The notes beneath the pieces were generated by a model that was given only the letters and a program-made list of their open reading frames with translations, searched no databases and was not told the origin of the DNA. Made by a program: the position numbers and the translations under genes. From Clitopilus passeckerianus (lineage: Eukaryota > Basidiomycota > Agaricomycetes > Agaricales > Entolomataceae), in the NCBI GenBank assembly GCA_944990035.1, contig CALYLX010000111.1, positions 496,001-560,000 of the forward strand: a DNA stretch of 64,000 nt, written 5' to 3'. Positions 1-13,328 of the stretch are shown piece after piece. Each line of letters starts with the position of its first letter. Positions within the stretch are counted from its first letter, which is position 1.

Positions 1-3000
1 CGTTCCCCCACGCCGCAAACTCTAAATTGATAGATTGCGCCCCAAAGTTTCCGACTCCATCCCTTGGACGAAGCCTGGGGCTTAACCGGCGGTAGGACAT
101 CTCAAGTTGAAAAAGTCGAAGCAAGTCTCCTCAGGCTCGCCGTCGGCATCCCACGATCTAAGTCAAGATTGAGGATAGTGCGTGGGATGCGCGAGAACCT
201 GTTCATCCACGGTTGAAGGTAGTCGCATTCTGAAGGAGGTATGCAAGCCAAGACACGCAAACAAGATCGTTCTGACGGCAGTTCTATGGTGGCGTCAGGA
301 CAAGGGTGCGATCAATAGAAAATTTGACCTTCGTCTCTGTCTCTAGATTAGATAGCTAATGGGGGTCCCGAATCGCCTCAAATTCTCGAACAAGTCGGGG
401 ACAAAGTATGAATCGACGTCTGTCTAGGCCAGTGAAGCCCTAAGACCAAGAGTATTCCGCCAGGCTCGGAGCCTTAGTCTTCCATCAGAAGCCTAAAAGG
501 TGAATAGGTAAGATATAGATCACAATTTTCAGATAAGGACTGACGACGTATCTTATCTTCATAGCCCACTTGAGTCATCCCATCAACATCTATTACTCTG
601 CTTAACGTTTACACTGATCGTGCGGGCTTCGAGAGGAGGCATCATTCCAGGGAAGAGACGGATGTGTGGACTATATAGCTCCCAATGACCTGGGATACTA
701 TGGACTGTTCGAGAAACCGTGTACCAGCGCTTACTCCGCGCACAATACAAAGCTGCGAAAAACCCGCATACTCGGACAATGAGGAATCGAGTTTCTCTCT
801 TCTGTTCCACTTCTGGAGTTCGATCGACGGAAAACACCAGGCGTTCCAAGTGCAAAAATGAAGTTATTTTTTTGCGTATCATCGTGTGTCGGATATCCCT
901 GAGAGTTGAAACTAACTCCCGAATCGAGTAAATCGTGTAGAATGCAGAAAGAGCAAAGGACGCGTTGTGAAAGATTCAAATAAACTGACCCCCGTTCCCA
1001 AAAAAAGCAAAGTATGCAGCTAACATCCACAAAAATTGTGCATCTGCGACGAAATAGTAATGGCTGCCCCGCCACTGTCACAACTTCGGGACGGACTTCC
1101 GAAACGCTCAACCGGATCTAAACTCGAGTCGATATCGGTGTCTGGTTCAAAGAAGCACCTAACAGTTCCGAGTCCGATTGGACATTCACCACCCCGGAAC
1201 GTATGTCTGGCTCACAAGAGAGGGTGCATGATGGAGGTCGATGACAATGGAAAAATACGTTCTGAGCAGTTGGTGAAAAGTTATAGAAGAATGTAAATTA
1301 TTCTAAACAGGGTCGTCCCAATGTCAGCCGCCACTGACCAGCAGGAACAGATCGAGCTCAACGAAAAAAATCAAACTATTCGAGACTATACCAGAAATTG
1401 AAGGCTCGACTGCATCCGGTTACCGTTGGCTCGCATTGGCCGTTCGGGATCTGCAGTCCTATTGGAATCCCTACATACATAGAAAACTTTCTGACAGGAT
1501 AGGCATGGTGATGGGGCCGCCGAAAAGGGCGAGATGTGCAAAAACCAAACACCATCGTTATCGCCCTCATTCAAAGAAGGCACTGTCCATATGGCGTCCT
1601 AGATACAAGGCTTTTCTTGGAAAATCTCGGCACCTGAGGATGAGAGCTATGGAGTGTGGTCCTCAGAAGACCTTGGAAAGTTCAGGTGGATTCGAGATAG
1701 AACCAGCCTAGATGACCGCGAAGGTCCCTGTGGCGTCAAGGCGGTCTGATTCCACACAGGTTTGACCGGCAACAATTGGCGGGAAGAGTTGAATTGACTC
1801 CCGAAAACGGCGGCAAATAAATGAGAAGTAGACTAAGCACGTGTGTTGCAACAGCCATATGAAGAGCCGCATGCTCACACAGGCAAGATTCGTTCATGCA
1901 CGTTCAATGCACGTTTCTCAACCCATCCAACGGCATCCTGACTTTACCGGCGGCTTACCTCTCTCCTCGAAAACTCGAGGATAACCCATTCATCCTTGCT
2001 AAGCCGTGAGATCAAACAGAGATGCTCTGTTCCTCGTTCAGAATGATTAGTTTTGACTATTACTCGTTCCATTAGCACTTTTCACCTCTCCCTGATCAAC
2101 GGACAGTTTTTGATCATCGAGGACTGACGCCTTAGGGATTGTCGTACAATCATCCACCTGAGGCCCTACTATGCCAGATTTGGTTCATTTGGATAACCCT
2201 ATCCAGCCTTGACCGTTCTTCGAAGTACTCCTGGAAGCTCGGAAATGAACTCATATCTTGATATGATGGGAGCTTGAGTGCTTGATTTTCCCGTCGTTTG
2301 GCCAAAGGAGGTAAATATGAACGTTTCAATACACGAATTAGCGAAATGAAATCAACGCATGGCATCCTCTAAGGGAAGTATCAATGCGCCGCGACAGGGA
2401 AGGAAAAGAGAGTTGCGGTGGTCAGGGATCCAACTTTCATCAGAAGAGGCGCACCTTCTTCCACTGAGGGAGGTGGGGTATTATATTCGGTCTGGAGATG
2501 ACCTGGAGGAAGCAAATAATTTGTTGACCGAGACGACGGTACGTTTTCCTGCCCGCTTGTCATTGAAATCTCCGAACCCATTCATATTCCTAGTTGATTG
2601 ATACATATTCATTGAGGTAATTCTACGTACTCGCTTATAATTCTTCATGTATACAAATTGGCACTGCGCTAGCCACCGATCACGGATCCAGCTCTGTTCG
2701 TTGGAGGCCTTGTTTGGGGGTTCAAGTTCAAAGTGGACAAGACTCAGAATCAATGTCATAGATTATTCATTGCCATAGAGAGCCATTGTTCAATTACAGA
2801 ACCCACTTGCTGCGCCCAGAAGAACATGGACCGTAGAACTTCATGTGGAGGTAGACTTAATGGTAATGCTGGTAAAGCTGGTCGAGAGCTGCGGATTTCA
2901 GTCAGTATTTGGAAGGTGGTAGTTACAAAAAGAGAGATCATTGAGCAGCGAAAGCGGTATGGGAAAAGAACAACTGATAATCAGATAATTCATTCTCTTA

Positions 3001-6000
3001 GGTCAGGACAGGTCTCGACAGAAGATGCCGCAATCACTGTCGCTTAACATTCTTGTCAGAGACCGTGAGCTTCTTCTATCGGAGGAGATCGTGTATAGAT
3101 TGAAGATGTTGCCACCGACATAAGGGACAATGACGTCGGCGTGGGAGGTAAAGATGCGGTTATTCCGATAGAAAGCATGGGTTTTTCAATTAATGAATAA
3201 ATGGTCCGTGTGGTCGCTTTTATCAGCAAGGTAATATTCGGCGCGACGCAGCGAACTGGCCTTCCTTGTGTGTTGGAAGAGTTCTTGAGAAAGCATCACT
3301 GATTCGACTGAGGATATGACAGGCCTGGCAACCCGAATCCGAGGTTCATACTCAGCATGACTTCGAGAAAGTCATAGGAACTTAGAAAGCAGCATGGAAG
3401 GCCGGAAGCGTAAGTGAGTTCGCATGAGATGCCGCCGGAACGAGTTATCTGGTATCCTGAAACAGGAGTATGCAGGACAAAGCTGTAGAAGGCGCGAGAT
3501 ACGGTGGGATACGCATGATAAGGAGCCCTCCACAATACACGAGGCTCCTTCCAATACCGAATTCTGAAATTAACATCTCGCTGCGCCAGAAACCAGTTAC
3601 AGCCGTAGTCCGGCATGAGCAGAGTGGGCTGTCCGAAAACCCGAAATGAATCGCAGCTTGGAGAACGTGTGGAGTGGAGACCAATGCATTTAGCTATAGT
3701 GGCACCGTAGAAAAGTTCTTTCAATGGCAGAGCCCGGTTTAGCCAAGTTCTCTTTCATATAACTCATTCACCCCTGGAGGCCTTGTACACGCCAGCTGAG
3801 GTGATCTCGCCGTCATCCGCTTTTCTGGCGTCGGGTTCACAAGCGTCAAGCAACCCTTCGCCGCCAATCTCATTGACCCGGCAACACGGCACCGTAATCC
3901 GATGATTTCGTCACAATCGAAGTTCAACAAAGTTCAACCCTGGCCCAAAAAGGGAAAGTCGGGTTCGGTTAGACCACCGGGAATAGCTTTAAAACCCTAT
4001 CACATTAAATGTCAAAACGCCAGTTCGATTTTCCTGAGAAATTCTGAAGACTTTGCGACAATTTAAACCACTTGGAGTGGGATGAGCACTAGAGTGGCGC
4101 CATCGAGGGCACTTTCGGCGTCAATATCGCCCTCTATGTCGGAAAGTCCAGATGATTGGCAGGGTAGAACGGAGTTTGGAAACGTATGAATAAATGCATG
4201 TCGACCGTAACGTAAATCAAGTATGTGATTATTGTGAGTACTCGTGAGTGCGCAGGGTTCTCTGTCAATGCCATTGAATAAAACCAGTCCGTATCCCAAG
4301 AGTTTTCGGAGGAGTTGGCTGAAGTCCGAAATCGACCCCAGAATTCGGACTACCACAGCATCAGCTTTGAAGTCAACCTCAGAGATATTGAAACCGCTGA
4401 AAACTTGAAAGCCACCACCCGAGGGCAGCTAGATATCCCCAGGTGAGTCGGCCTTTTCCTGCCGAGTACCTGTGCCGCTAAGCGCAGCGTCACTCGGATG
4501 TGTGTTCATTCAGCCATTGCCAAGGACCCTGAGTGAGTCCAGACTTGGACGTTGTGATTGCCGATGCCGAGCCCGAATTGACTGAGACTCCGAAGCGCAA
4601 GGGTGCCTGGCTGTCGAAGGAGTTCGAGTCCTAGCGCCCACGAAGGGGATGAGGACAGCAGTTGGTTGGACCAACGAGAGAAGGAGAGGAAGAGATGGTG
4701 AAACATCTATTCACTGACAGGAAATCCCGCACTGTTTCGATGGAAATGGTGTTAGGAGGAGGGAAGGTACAAGCGTATCTACACACATTTCCTTCGGTAC
4801 TTTTATAAGTGATCGTTTCGCAAAACTCAACCTAAAGCACATCAACTGTATTGAGATCTGAAATTGCCTTTCTTCCCGAGTTTCGTGGTCGAGCCAAGTT
4901 CTGTCAACTTGATAACCTTCCCCCATCAGTCTTCATCAGACTCAGTGAAGACGATGGAAATCTTGGAAGAGATACGAACACTCGACGGACAACAAGAGTG
5001 CCCTATCAAGCAGCACAAGGATGAGGCTTTTTTGGAAGATTTACATTTCGAACCCTCGCATCCTTCCCCTGTAGAGTTGTTCAGAACTTATTGCGATAAC
5101 ACCGGCTATCGCGATTTTGCGAACTCAGGCTGTCATCTCCATGTGCCTGCATCTGGACCAGTCGATTCTAGAGGAAAATGATTTTCGTCGACGAATGACC
5201 AACCATGTTGACTTGTCACCGCCCACTCACTATCAACGCGTATGCATATGCAAACCCAACATGTGTGCGACAGCTGAGTGATGGTAGGCGTTTGAGAAGG
5301 ACGACTCTTGATGGTGATGGTGGACGTTCATTGGTCGGGAATAGCTTGATTTTTCCCACTCAAATCACTGGCTGAGAGTATGAACAGCGACTGTGCTAAT
5401 GCTGTAGAAACCTATCTCGTGCCACCGTACTCTACACGGGGGCCGAATGATATCACGAAGAAGTCTGAGATAAGGCGGCTTTGAAATACCCACAAATTGC
5501 TATAAAAAGTAGGTGGTATCCCAATGAAGTGTCACCAAGTATGGTCATACTGTTTGCGCGACCACCCCGAATTGAATAGGTGGTACAAAGCATAACTGGC
5601 TTGTATTATCGTTGAGCAGCTCCATTTACATCGTTTAATCAGCTCACCAAAGCTAAGCTTAGCAAACATTAGGCAAATACCGCGAGATGAGGGTTCTTCT
5701 GGCTGGAGATATGATATGTCGAAGTTTCTCCTCAGGGGTTCGTATTTACGTTCTTCTTATCATCGAGACCTCTATCATGAGACGCTCAGGAGAACTTTGG
5801 CAAAGCTCTTACTTGACATCACCGACACAAGATAGCATACCAAGATACCACGGCATTTGAAATATGTCATAGTCACAGGTTCTGCGGGGGGGGAGGTGAG
5901 AAAGGTCCGGGGAGTCATGGGACACAGATTCGAGCGGATGGTCTAGGTGATCTAAGGTACATCCGTAGCCGTGTGGTAGTTTTGAGCACAGTTCCAGTAT

Positions 6001-9000
6001 CCCCAGACTCGTGGAACGACGGAGGGCTCACGGCTATAGGACGTAAGCAGGTACTCGTACCTCCGCAGTTTCCCGGTGAGAACGTAGGGGATGGAATGCA
6101 TTTATCCGTATATGCGACTGACCTTGGCATTTGAAGTAATGGGTATCCACCTTGCATAGCCGCAAGCATTTTACAGAACAATCAAGAGAACGGGCACAGC
6201 CAGCTGACTGGAAGTGGGGACATCCGTGGAGAGGACGACGTATTCCAGGTCTTCGCAGTATTGCCAATGATTAGTGATCGGTTGTAGAACGTTCGCAGAA
6301 TCAAACAGACCGCATAGACCATTGTCCGTTATGTTCTCCACAGTTGAACGATGCGTCACCATCGCCCCGGAGAGCGCGTCACTTTCTTAGAAAGTACGTC
6401 GTTTCTGTCTTTCACGTACGCCACTCCTCACGAACGTGTGACAAAACCGGATGAAATCAGGAATAAATTGATTGAATTGCAAATTCTTAGCGAGTGCCAG
6501 AGAATATAGACTCAGATTCGATATTAACGTCTTCGAACAACGTGAGCCTCCCTGCGTGGAGATACCGCTAAGGTCGCTCGCAGTTGGAATACGTTGCGGA
6601 GGCGGTCCTGACAAACATGAGAATTTGTAGGCATAAATGACGTTGAATATTGTGAAGTTATACCTGGAGTCCTTTAGCCCGGGAAGCCAAAGTCACGACT
6701 GAATCGTTAAACGAGCCTCGGAAACGTGGCCAAGTCAACCACCGATGGCGGATAACCCGTTTGATCCTTGAAGGAGGCTAGTCGCAGTTTCTTGTTATAA
6801 CCGCAACAACTTCCGGACAGAGAGACTCGCCGGCGGCAGAGCAGAGTACAGAGAAGAGAGCTTAGTTTGACAGGCGCTGAGAAAATGGCGATTCTACACC
6901 ATAAATCACGTTGAGCCCGAGCCCCGGGTTTGTTCAGGTAGTTGGACTAGTGAGTGGCCATGGGAGAATTTGAAGGGTAAAACGCGCTGGAGGACGAAGG
7001 AGAGTCGGGTTCGGACCGGAAGTCAATGTATTCAATCCGGAAACCTCTCTGGGTTTAAGCCTGGCTCAGGAACAGTCAGCGAGGACACCAAGCGAGGCCT
7101 GACACTCGACTGCACTAACTGGGGTAGCGCAGCGAGAGAGAACATCAAGGTGGTACGGATAGGACGTACATTGGCCTCATACATCCGGAAAAGCAGGGCT
7201 CAACTGACTTGAAGATCTGGCGTGGGCCGAGCAAAAGCCTGGAGTGGCTCCGTCTGCCGCTGAAATGACTCGTATGTGGAGAGTATGCAATAGGAAATGG
7301 TAGATACAAAGCAAAGTCAGCACTAGACTGACCTAGTAACTCAAAGCCCAGAGTCCTGACAGGGGAGTGATGTGGGGTAATTACCTCTCCAAATTACGAC
7401 ATGTATCTCCTGTCTGTCGTAGTGGTGAAGCCTCGAGGCCTTGATGCGCAGAGAACCTGAAAGCACGCAACGCCAAAGGAGGGAACTCTCCGTTCCAATG
7501 CCCAGTAGGCTATGATGATGTTCGGGACAAGAAAGGCGCAGGTGACCCGACGCCACACCACGATGAGATGGTCACATTGTTCTACTGGATGATTTGCGGC
7601 TGTTATACCCTAGATTTACTTGAAATGGAAGAGAAGTCGCAATGGTCGGATTAGATTAAACACGGTACACACTCACCTGGGACCCTGCCGATGCCAGTGT
7701 CAGGACAGGCCAGTCATGAATATCATCGTGATCAGGATGATTTGTTAGGAATCTTAATCAGACAGGACGTGTTACTGGCACCCAGGCAACCAACGTAACC
7801 GTGGCTTACCCTCCCACTTACGGGAGAAGGACCATCAGATGCGTAGGTAATTTGGAATTACACTTTGGCAGTGATGATGGTGTGTATGTTTTCCCAGTTG
7901 CCTTCCTAGGAAGGATGTCTATCTATGGTGACACCCGTGGACCATTGTCTTCCCTTCCAAGCATACCAGGGCCCTAACGAGGTGATAAGCCAAGGTCAGG
8001 AGTGACCCACCCACCAACACAGCAATTGGCAACTGTTGTGCCCTTGCATATGATGATGGGTGGGCCTATATTCGTACCCTAAAAGTTCGGCGTAAACCTG
8101 AGGAGAAGGCAAGTGGACAATGGATGGATGGACTGCGATGCGTCTGATCGCGGACCAGGCCTGTCAAGAGAATGTCGATGTCGATCATTCGCGTTTGGGT
8201 CGGTGTATAGTAGATTAGAAGGCTAGGTCCAGAAGTCGCGAATAGTAGTGGATATGAATTACCGGTGTATCTCAATGAACCAGATTACGGTCTGGGCGTG
8301 GACTCGGCAAGGTCGTATCCCAGACTCGAGGAAGGACAAGAACAAGGCTTTCGAGAAACAATGCATGGGTGAAGGATTTGCAGTCTTACTTAGGAGAAGA
8401 GGTGATTGACAGGATGGAATATGTACTTTTGTGGTGCGACCCTACCTTCGCGTATTGCATCGCATTGCCTCAGAGATCACATTCGTTCATAGTCGTATCA
8501 AATTTTAAGTTCATTATGTTGTGTTGGGGATTGGGGGCTGGAGAGTACGGTTCCGGTTGTAGGCTAAGTGCGGATGATTGGAAGATACATAGGGTGTGGT
8601 GACCCCGATGTGGAGGAGGGGTGGGAGCCTTATGCCGAGGACCTCCACAAGTCCCCACAGGGATCTCCACATTCAGAGCTTCCCTGCTCCTCGAGAGAAA
8701 TAGACTTGGTTTGTATGATCAGGAATAGATATGAATCAGAATGAAACGACACCAGGGAGGGCACGCATCGAGACTAGAAGGCGGCTAAGCGCTTATCTTT
8801 ATGTACAGAGGGTACATACGTAGGAAAAGGGTTGGATACGGGATCGTCGGATAGACTCGCGATGATAAGGAAGAAGTATATAGCTCAGGGTGAGCATGAC
8901 GCTCGCCTAGAATGATAAAACCATCGTTACGCCCTATCTATTCGTTATATGAGGAAGGAACGAAGCATCCTTGCTGCCAGATAACCTCTATCCTTGCTAC

Positions 9001-9707
9001 TCGAGCGGAACGGAAGCTTGTACTAGGGTCACTGCGGTATCTACCGGGCTCGGGCGTCTCCATTGCATTGCGAAGAATGGCGAAAGAGTTGGCGAAAGCT
9101 TTCCCGACCGCACAGCATCGGTGAACGTTCGAGGCTTGTTTCGTCCTGATTTAATAAGAAATTTTGCTTAGGCGTAGGCGTTGATGACCGGGTCCGAGTG
9201 TAGTGGTAAGCACGTTGGTCAGCCTGTAGACGATACACGGTATGAGGAGAACTGGATGTATAATACAATGTACAAGCATATTTTCTGAAAAAGGACATCG
9301 AACATCTCGAATTGCAGTTTGGGCTGCCACAATATCTGTATCGAAGTCCTTCCTCCTTATCGGAACACCTCAGAAAATAGCAATCGTGAGAAAGGGGCAC
9401 AGACACCAAGTAATAACGTTATCTCGATCTAGATTGGGATCTTCTTCCCCCGATGAACACTTCCTCTTTTAGAAAGGTGGAGCTGGGAAAAAAGAAATTA
9501 CAGGGGAGTTTGGAAATAAAATTATATGATTATTTTTTGATATTATACAAAGATCGGTGGATCTGGTTCGAGTCCTTACTTTCACCTCGCCTCGTTAGTA
9601 GGCTTACACTCTCAACACCGTGGACGGTGGTGTTGGCTGCATTCCAGGTAGTGAGTACGCGCATATAGTCAACGTACTCGCACATATTGACCCTGCTCTA
9701 GTCAACG
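1..9707. other. Long stretch without a recognisable gene
   Basis: No open frame here exceeds about 140 codons, and none of those translated shows a familiar domain. I see no LTR, TIR or transposase remnant like those at 27-60 kb, no tRNA that folds, and no strong CpG loss. The best-looking short frame is at 4864-5181 (105 codons, plus), with no recognisable motif. Long unannotated non-coding RNA or highly intron-split genes cannot be excluded. Confidence 0.5.
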
Positions 9708-12700
9708 ATGCCTTACGCGCCTCCTGCACAGGCACCCTCACCTACTCTCCCCGTCCACTCTCCCGGTAGAGCACGTCACCGTCGCTCCTACTCAGATGCT
9801 CCTTCTGGTCCAGGAGCATTCGCACCTTTAGGCGTGCCTTCACGAGGACACGGCCACCGTACAGCTAGTACTGGAACATTCACAACAACTCCTCATGGAG
9901 GACCCAAGTTCCACTTTAAAAACGACCAAGAAACGTCGTCGCAATCCGACTCAGAGTCTGACTCTGACCACGGAAGCCACCCCTACCCACCCGTTAAGCT
10001 AAAAGCTAGGCTCTCACCGACGTTGTCGTTGAGCACAGCCGGGTCGGGCAACGTTCCGTTCCCGTCTTCTAAAGGCTCGCCGATTAAAACTTATTCGCCG
10101 CAGTTACTATCACCTAATGTCCACTCTGCGTCTAATCTCTCGTCTGGGACGAATTCACCCCGCCCTAACTTTCCACGAACCAATTCTACACCCATCTTCC
10201 TTTCTAACGGCAAGCCCCTCAAATCTTCACTGAAGTCATCGTCATCATCCCCGACCATCTCGCCCACCCACTCTCCAGCCCACACCCGCCACGCTTCTGC
10301 TCCCAACACTCCGGGACCTTCTTATTCCTCTTCTTCGTCAATATCTACGCCAACCACCCCTGCGACACCACATAAAAATGTCCACTTTCCTCGGGAAGAA
10401 GAGGGGCAACAATTGGCTTCGGTCCGAATTTATTCCCGGTCAGCACGGCCAGCGTCTATCTCCCTCCCACTCTCCCAATCTATGGAGGATACCGAGACCG
10501 AGACCGAGACGGACAGGGAGTACTTCAGACAGCCGAGTGCAATGTCCAGTGCCAACTTTGCCGTGGCTGGGAGCAGCTCTATGCCGTTCCCCAGGATGAC
10601 TAAGTTGCCGGCGAGGAGCAGGAGTCAGACTTTACCTTCGGGTGCGCCGACTGCGGCTCCTACTCTCAACCCGTCGTCCATGTCCACTTCGGCATCCCAG
10701 AAGAAGGTCAAGAAGGTCTGGGAGTTGGACAATCTAAAGTGTTCGGCTATACCCTCCCATTCACCTTCGGTCTACGGGAACGTTCATCTCGAATCGTTGA
10801 CTCTCGTGTCGGCTTCATCATCAGTCTCTCCCTCGCCTACCTCACCTACTTCGCCTACCCCCACCGGTTCCCCACAGGTCACGCTTCGCGGTAGTCTGCT
10901 GGTGAGGAACCTTGCATTTGAGAAGACCGTTGCAGTGCGTTTCACACTCGACGAATGGGAAACCACATCCGAAGTCATCGCCCACCACGTTTCCTCCCTC
11001 GGTTCGCTCCCCAGGAAGTTCTTCAAAGCTGGTGATGGCCTGGCTTCAGTCGATGCCGACACCACCACACCACCCGCATCCGACGATGACGACGACAAGG
11101 AGAACAAGGCATCAACTACCCCCACATGGGACCGATTCTCGTTCCAGATCAAGCTGGACGACTATGCGCCCTCGCTGGGCTCGAGAACGATGTGGATGGT
11201 GGCACGCTATTCAGTGCCGTACGTTCACACTCGCGCCCACTCGTTGGATGACCTCGCTAGCTTCGCTGCTCTGGTATCTAACGGGTCAATGTCTGGCTCC
11301 GCAGCTTCGTCATTGTCTCTTGCGATGGCTGCGAAGAGAGCAAGTGCGGGAGAGTGGGAGATGGGTATGATGAAGATGGGTGTGGTTACTGGTCAGGCTG
11401 GGGAATGGTGGGATAACAATAATGGTGGAAATTATAGGGTGTTGTTCAGGACGAAGGAGGTTGAAGTTATGCCCAAGCCCAGTCTTACCCTCAATACCTC
11501 GACCGAGACCCCGACCCCGACGCAGGGAGCAACCAATGGTACGAAGAAGGCATTCGAGGCCGACAGTAGTGATGAAGGGGAGGAAGCGCGGATCAAGAAG
11601 GGAGGAAAGAACGAACTTGGTTTGAGGGGAATGGAAAGAGAGAGGAAGAACGGTGGTATGTATTTTTGTAGACTATATGCGCATATATTAACGTATATAC
11701 TCACTTTCTTGTCGTCAGGTTCTTACCCTTTCCCTATAACCAAGCCTTCTGTCGGTGCTCCCACGATAACATTCTCTCCGGCCTCGCCTCCTACAAACTC
11801 CTACTTCCCCCCACAACCTCCGCTCGCACCAGCTCTCAGTCGGCCGACGGCGCAGCAGCAGGCACAGATGGCTAAGGAGACCGCCAATGCTAGGGCAAAG
11901 ACGACGTTGCAGCATTTGAGAGGGTTGAGTTTGAAGAACTATGCTGCTCCGAAGGTGTCGCCACCTGCTCATGCACCACCGCCTGTTATGCAACGATCGA
12001 GGAGCGCGTCACCTTCTTTGGAACCCAACACAGGAGCAACGACGGCGTCAAATTCGATTGGCCTCGGTCCTGCTCCCGGTGCTCAGGAGAGGGAGAGAAG
12101 CGCTTCGACTAGTGCTATCCCCGCTTCTGCTACTACCTCCACGGGCGCTAGGGAGATCACACCCAGCATGATGAATATGAACGTCGCTGCGGAGGGTGGA
12201 CCTGGCGTCAGCATGCTTAGCTCCAGTCCTGGAATGAGCACGAGCCCGGAGTTGATGCGATTTGGAGGCGGAAGTGGTTTTGGGAGGAGGTGGGGTGCAC
12301 CTTCGTCAACCATCTCTGGGATTTCAACGGCGACCGTGAATCCAACCTCAACTGCTGCCACGGTTGGGGGCAATGACGACGACAAATCGGATGCCTCATC
12401 GACATCTTCCAACTCTACGTCGGAAACTCCACCTCTCCTTTCCCCTCTCATGTCACCCGTTGTCGAGTTCTCCTCGTTTGCCTTCGACCATTCGCACTCC
12501 CCACCGGGTACCATGTCCTTCGCAGGAATGTTTGGTGGCTTCCCAGCCACCATCGTTGGTGAGCCACGGGCCGACATAGGAGCAGAGATGGATGGCCATT
12601 ATTCGCCCTATCGCTCAGGCTCTCACGGAGAAGACGACGCAAGCACTAAGCATATGCAGCGCCAGGGACAAGACTCACAGTCGCAGCAAGATGGCGGCTT

Positions 12701-13328
12701 TAGCTTGTACTGGCCTTGGGGTGCGCAAAGGAGGTTTGACGCAGAGAAGGATCAGGGAGAGGAGGAGCGGGAAGAAGATGTTGGGCTCGTTAGCCCTTCC
12801 CCTGCTTCGAACGCTTCGACAATCACCCCCGGAACTGAGGATGGACCTTCTTCACCTGCAGCGACGACCTTCAAGCTCAGGCAATCATCCCCTCAACCCT
12901 CTTCTCTTCGCCGCCTCGTCGATTCTCATAACGGCAACAGCGAGAACAAGCCAAAGCGACCGCACTCCCCACTGTCAAACGCTGCTCTCAACAGAGCTGC
13001 TATCAAACGACCTGGGATGATGTCAAGGGAGTCGAGTTTGGAGAGTATTCCTGAACTCGCGAAGGCTGCCGCCGCTTCCGGACCTGCACCTGCCCTCCCT
13101 CCCCATATCACGAATAAGCCGTACACCTCGTCTCCCTTGAGCTCGCCTGTGACTTCTCCTCGCGGAAGTCCTAGGGGAAGTCCACATGGTTCGAGAAGCC
13201 CTTCGCCTTCGGAGCCTCCACTGAGCCCCGGAAGTGTCGCGACAGATTCGGCCTACCAGGCGTTCGTGAAAAAGTGGTGCTTTGCTCAAGGGCCTGGGGC
13301 GGTCAGCGTTGGGGATGTTCGAGGATGA
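9708..13328 (+). CDS. CBM21-domain protein, probable protein phosphatase 1 glycogen-targeting subunit (Gac1/Pig-like)
   Basis: The 1206-codon frame is mostly Ser/Pro/Thr-rich and probably disordered. Residues about 359-581 form a carbohydrate-binding module family 21: a first strand near HLESLTL, the core NLAFEKTVAVRFTLDEW, then WDRFSFQIKLDDY, RTMWMVARYSV, and the closing NNNGGNYRVLF. An acidic insert (DDDDDKEN, about residue 461) interrupts the module. A KNVHF motif at residues 223-227 fits the RVxF docking site for PP1. This arrangement is the one known for yeast Gac1, Pig1/2 and Gip2, which bring Glc7 phosphatase to glycogen synthase; that role is inferred here. A GTATGT...CAG intron of 63 nt (11656-11718, phase 1) lies inside the frame and has no stop codon, so spliced and unspliced products would be 1185 and 1206 aa. 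The start is the first ATG of the frame. Confidence 0.8.
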   Translation: MPYAPPAQAPSPTLPVHSPGRARHRRSYSDAPSGPGAFAPLGVPSRGHGHRTASTGTFTTTPHGGPKFHFKNDQETSSQSDSESDSDHGSHPYPPVKLKARLSPTLSLSTAGSGNVPFPSSKGSPIKTYSPQLLSPNVHSASNLSSGTNSPRPNFPRTNSTPIFLSNGKPLKSSLKSSSSSPTISPTHSPAHTRHASAPNTPGPSYSSSSSISTPTTPATPHKNVHFPREEEGQQLASVRIYSRSARPASISLPLSQSMEDTETETETDREYFRQPSAMSSANFAVAGSSSMPFPRMTKLPARSRSQTLPSGAPTAAPTLNPSSMSTSASQKKVKKVWELDNLKCSAIPSHSPSVYGNVHLESLTLVSASSSVSPSPTSPTSPTPTGSPQVTLRGSLLVRNLAFEKTVAVRFTLDEWETTSEVIAHHVSSLGSLPRKFFKAGDGLASVDADTTTPPASDDDDDKENKASTTPTWDRFSFQIKLDDYAPSLGSRTMWMVARYSVPYVHTRAHSLDDLASFAALVSNGSMSGSAASSLSLAMAAKRASAGEWEMGMMKMGVVTGQAGEWWDNNNGGNYRVLFRTKEVEVMPKPSLTLNTSTETPTPTQGATNGTKKAFEADSSDEGEEARIKKGGKNELGLRGMERERKNGGMYFCRLYAHILTYILTFLSSGSYPFPITKPSVGAPTITFSPASPPTNSYFPPQPPLAPALSRPTAQQQAQMAKETANARAKTTLQHLRGLSLKNYAAPKVSPPAHAPPPVMQRSRSASPSLEPNTGATTASNSIGLGPAPGAQERERSASTSAIPASATTSTGAREITPSMMNMNVAAEGGPGVSMLSSSPGMSTSPELMRFGGGSGFGRRWGAPSSTISGISTATVNPTSTAATVGGNDDDKSDASSTSSNSTSETPPLLSPLMSPVVEFSSFAFDHSHSPPGTMSFAGMFGGFPATIVGEPRADIGAEMDGHYSPYRSGSHGEDDASTKHMQRQGQDSQSQQDGGFSLYWPWGAQRRFDAEKDQGEEEREEDVGLVSPSPASNASTITPGTEDGPSSPAATTFKLRQSSPQPSSLRRLVDSHNGNSENKPKRPHSPLSNAALNRAAIKRPGMMSRESSLESIPELAKAAAASGPAPALPPHITNKPYTSSPLSSPVTSPRGSPRGSPHGSRSPSPSEPPLSPGSVATDSAYQAFVKKWCFAQGPGAVSVGDVRG

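Noticed and set aside
4864..5181. 105-codon frame with protein-like sequence
   Set aside because: No domain, and no convincing promoter or intron support; expected by chance in 10 kb.
6970..7212. 80-codon basic frame
   Set aside because: No recognisable motif, and the composition looks like random translation.
9184..9230. tRNA-like 5' half (GGTCCGAGTGTAGTGGTAAGCACG with a CTGTAGA segment)
   Set aside because: No matching T arm or acceptor 3' half follows within tRNA distance, so it cannot fold as a tRNA.
9564..9574. B-box-like GGTTCGAGTCC
   Set aside because: The upstream sequence is AT-rich, with no A box or stems; chance match.
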